This document shows positions 5,653 to 6,247 of a stretch of DNA of 6,247 nt, one piece after another (positions within the stretch are counted from its first letter, which is position 1; each line of letters opens with the position of its first letter). The notes beneath the pieces are model-generated. The model did no database searches. It worked only from the letters and a program-made list of their open reading frames with translations, and was not told the origin of the DNA. This stretch comes from Desulfobacterales bacterium. Lineage in GTDB: Bacteria > Desulfobacterota > Desulfobacteria > Desulfobacterales > JAFDCJ01. The position numbers and the translations under genes were made by a program. Location of the stretch: contig CP070771.1 in NCBI GenBank assembly GCA_020345785.1, positions 1,357,286 through 1,363,532 of the forward strand, read 5' to 3'.

Positions 5653-5694
5653 ATGATAAAAAATCTCATATTTAATCTTGATATTCGCAATTGA
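5653..5694 (+). pseudogene. 13-codon ORF resembling a HAD hydrolase N-terminus (possible gene remnant)
   Basis: An ATG with GGAG 6 bases upstream (5643-5646) opens MIKNLIFNLDIRN and then a stop. The first ten residues closely resemble the start of HAD-superfamily hydrolases (typically MIKNLIFDLDG), with the first motif Asp replaced by Asn and the following Gly absent. It could be the stump of a lost HAD gene, a free-standing tiny ORF, or coincidence in AT-rich DNA. I found no further HAD motifs in the following bases before the inverted repeat at 5701. Confidence 0.25.
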
Positions 5695-5700
5695 TGAAAT

Positions 5701-5796
5701 AAGGAGGTAGGCCTCAAAAAACTACAAGACCTATTTCAATCAATGCCTTTTTCTATGAATCTTAATCTAATTCCCATTGTTGAGGCCTGCCTCTTT
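5701..5796. repeat. 17-bp inverted repeat enclosing 62 bases (MITE-like or RNA hairpin)
   Basis: The left arm 5701-5717 (AAGGAGGTAGGCCTCAA) and right arm 5780-5796 (TTGAGGCCTGCCTCTTT) are reverse complements except at two positions. Both exceptions are G-U pairs in + strand RNA but C-A mismatches in minus-strand RNA. The element is 96 bases, with terminal inverted repeats and an AT-rich core without a gene. No clear target-site duplication flanks it. A loop of 62 bases is too large for a typical terminator. Confidence 0.5.
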
Positions 5797-5818
5797 TACC
5801 TTCCGATAAAACTTCTTC

Positions 5819-6247
5819 TCAATCGATCATGGCTCTGTCACCACCAGCTGGTAAAGGATCTGTGAAAAAACCAATCGCCCAAATCTCTTCATTTTCCGCA
5901 GTGCGGATAGAATGGGCTACGCCTCTCGGGCTGGTATGGAAATCGCCAGCCTTAATCGGGGTCCATTGGCCGTTTAAATAAACTTCACCTTGGCCTTTAT
6001 AAACATAAATAATTTCATCAGCAAGTGTGTGGATATGTCTGCCCAAGGGAGCCCCCTTAATACTTGCAAAACCAACTAGAGCCCGGGGTGATTTAAAAAC
6101 CATATCCATCCTTATTTGGCCTTTTTCTATGGGATGGTTTTGAAACCACTCATCAACATTTATTAGCAAGGCCTCTTCGGGTTCTGCGTCAAGAAGATGC
6201 TTGGCTATTGGTGCCGCTATTACCAGTCCAGCGAAAAGAAATAAAAA
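5819..6247 (-). CDS. Exported or membrane-anchored cupin-domain protein (partial, N-terminus outside the window)
   Basis: The minus-strand frame is open from the right edge to a TGA at 5819-5821, giving 142 residues. The first visible residues are FLFLFAGLVIAAPIA, a hydrophobic segment typical of a signal peptide or membrane anchor, so the true start is beyond base 6247. The cupin motifs are clear: motif 1 with HIHTLADE (metal ligands His71, His73, Glu78, counting from the edge) and a Gly seven residues later; motif 2 GDFHTSPRGVAH (101-112) with His112. Cupins of this small single-domain type bind a metal or small ligand; the substrate cannot be read. A start at the internal TTG (6169) would cut off the hydrophobic segment and is unlikely. 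The gene converges on the phosphoesterase gene. Confidence 0.85.
   Translation of the reverse strand, partial: FLFLFAGLVIAAPIAKHLLDAEPEEALLINVDEWFQNHPIEKGQIRMDMVFKSPRALVGFASIKGAPLGRHIHTLADEIIYVYKGQGEVYLNGQWTPIKAGDFHTSPRGVAHSIRTAENEEIWAIGFFTDPLPAGGDRAMID

Larger units (their letters stand above)
5428..5818. other. AT-rich intergenic region between convergent genes
   Basis: This 391-base region separates the phosphoesterase from the convergent cupin gene and is more AT-rich than either. It holds three small hairpins (5442-5505), an isolated T8 run (5519-5526), another hairpin (5616-5636), a 13-codon ORF with a good ribosome binding site (5653-5694), and a 17-bp inverted repeat (5701-5796). No full-size gene is present. 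It may be decayed coding or mobile sequence. Confidence 0.5.

Noticed and set aside
5819..6169. Cupin gene as a complete 116-residue protein starting at TTG 6169
   Set aside because: The frame stays open upstream and encodes a signal-like hydrophobic segment, so the true start is outside the window.

Overview
The window carries the distal part of a tryptophan biosynthesis operon on the + strand, followed by an exported phosphoesterase gene and, on the opposite strand, a cupin gene cut by the right edge. The order is trpD (3' end only), trpC, trpF, trpB, trpA. The protein wording (for example IAEIKFASPSAG in TrpC and the divergent TrpB/TrpA pair), the mid-range GC and the repeat-filled spacers suggest an uncultured member of Desulfobacterota, probably Desulfobacterales-like. 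That assignment is by recall of similar sequences and was not computed.

Layout: 1-122 is the end of trpD; 123-421 is a spacer with two hairpins and a TTTCGAATTT repeat; 422-1210 is trpC; 1211-1579 is a spacer with a heptamer tandem repeat, a short perfect palindrome and a REPIN-like pair of inverted REP units; 1580-2236 is trpF, whose last residues are encoded by a repeat; 2237-2433 is a spacer of CTGGGAAGC-type repeats forming a long inverted repeat that ends in six T; 2434-3687 is trpB; 3653-4414 is trpA, overlapping trpB by 35 bases; 4415-4539 is an AT-rich gap; 4540-5427 is a Tat-signal metallophosphoesterase; 5428-5818 is an AT-rich stretch with small hairpins, a 13-codon ORF resembling the start of a HAD hydrolase, and a 17-bp inverted repeat enclosing 62 bases; 5819-6247 (minus strand) is a secreted or membrane-anchored cupin protein.

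Together TrpD, TrpC and TrpF take anthranilate to indole-glycerol phosphate and TrpA/TrpB make tryptophan from it. All active-site residues I checked are present, so the pathway looks functional. The phosphoesterase and the cupin have no evident role in tryptophan synthesis.

I see no wholly new multi-gene system here. The most unusual content lies between the genes: the three upstream operon spacers hold different repeat families, one REP pair shows compensatory base changes, one repeat has been read into the C-terminus of TrpF, and a separate inverted repeat near the cupin pairs fully only as + strand RNA.
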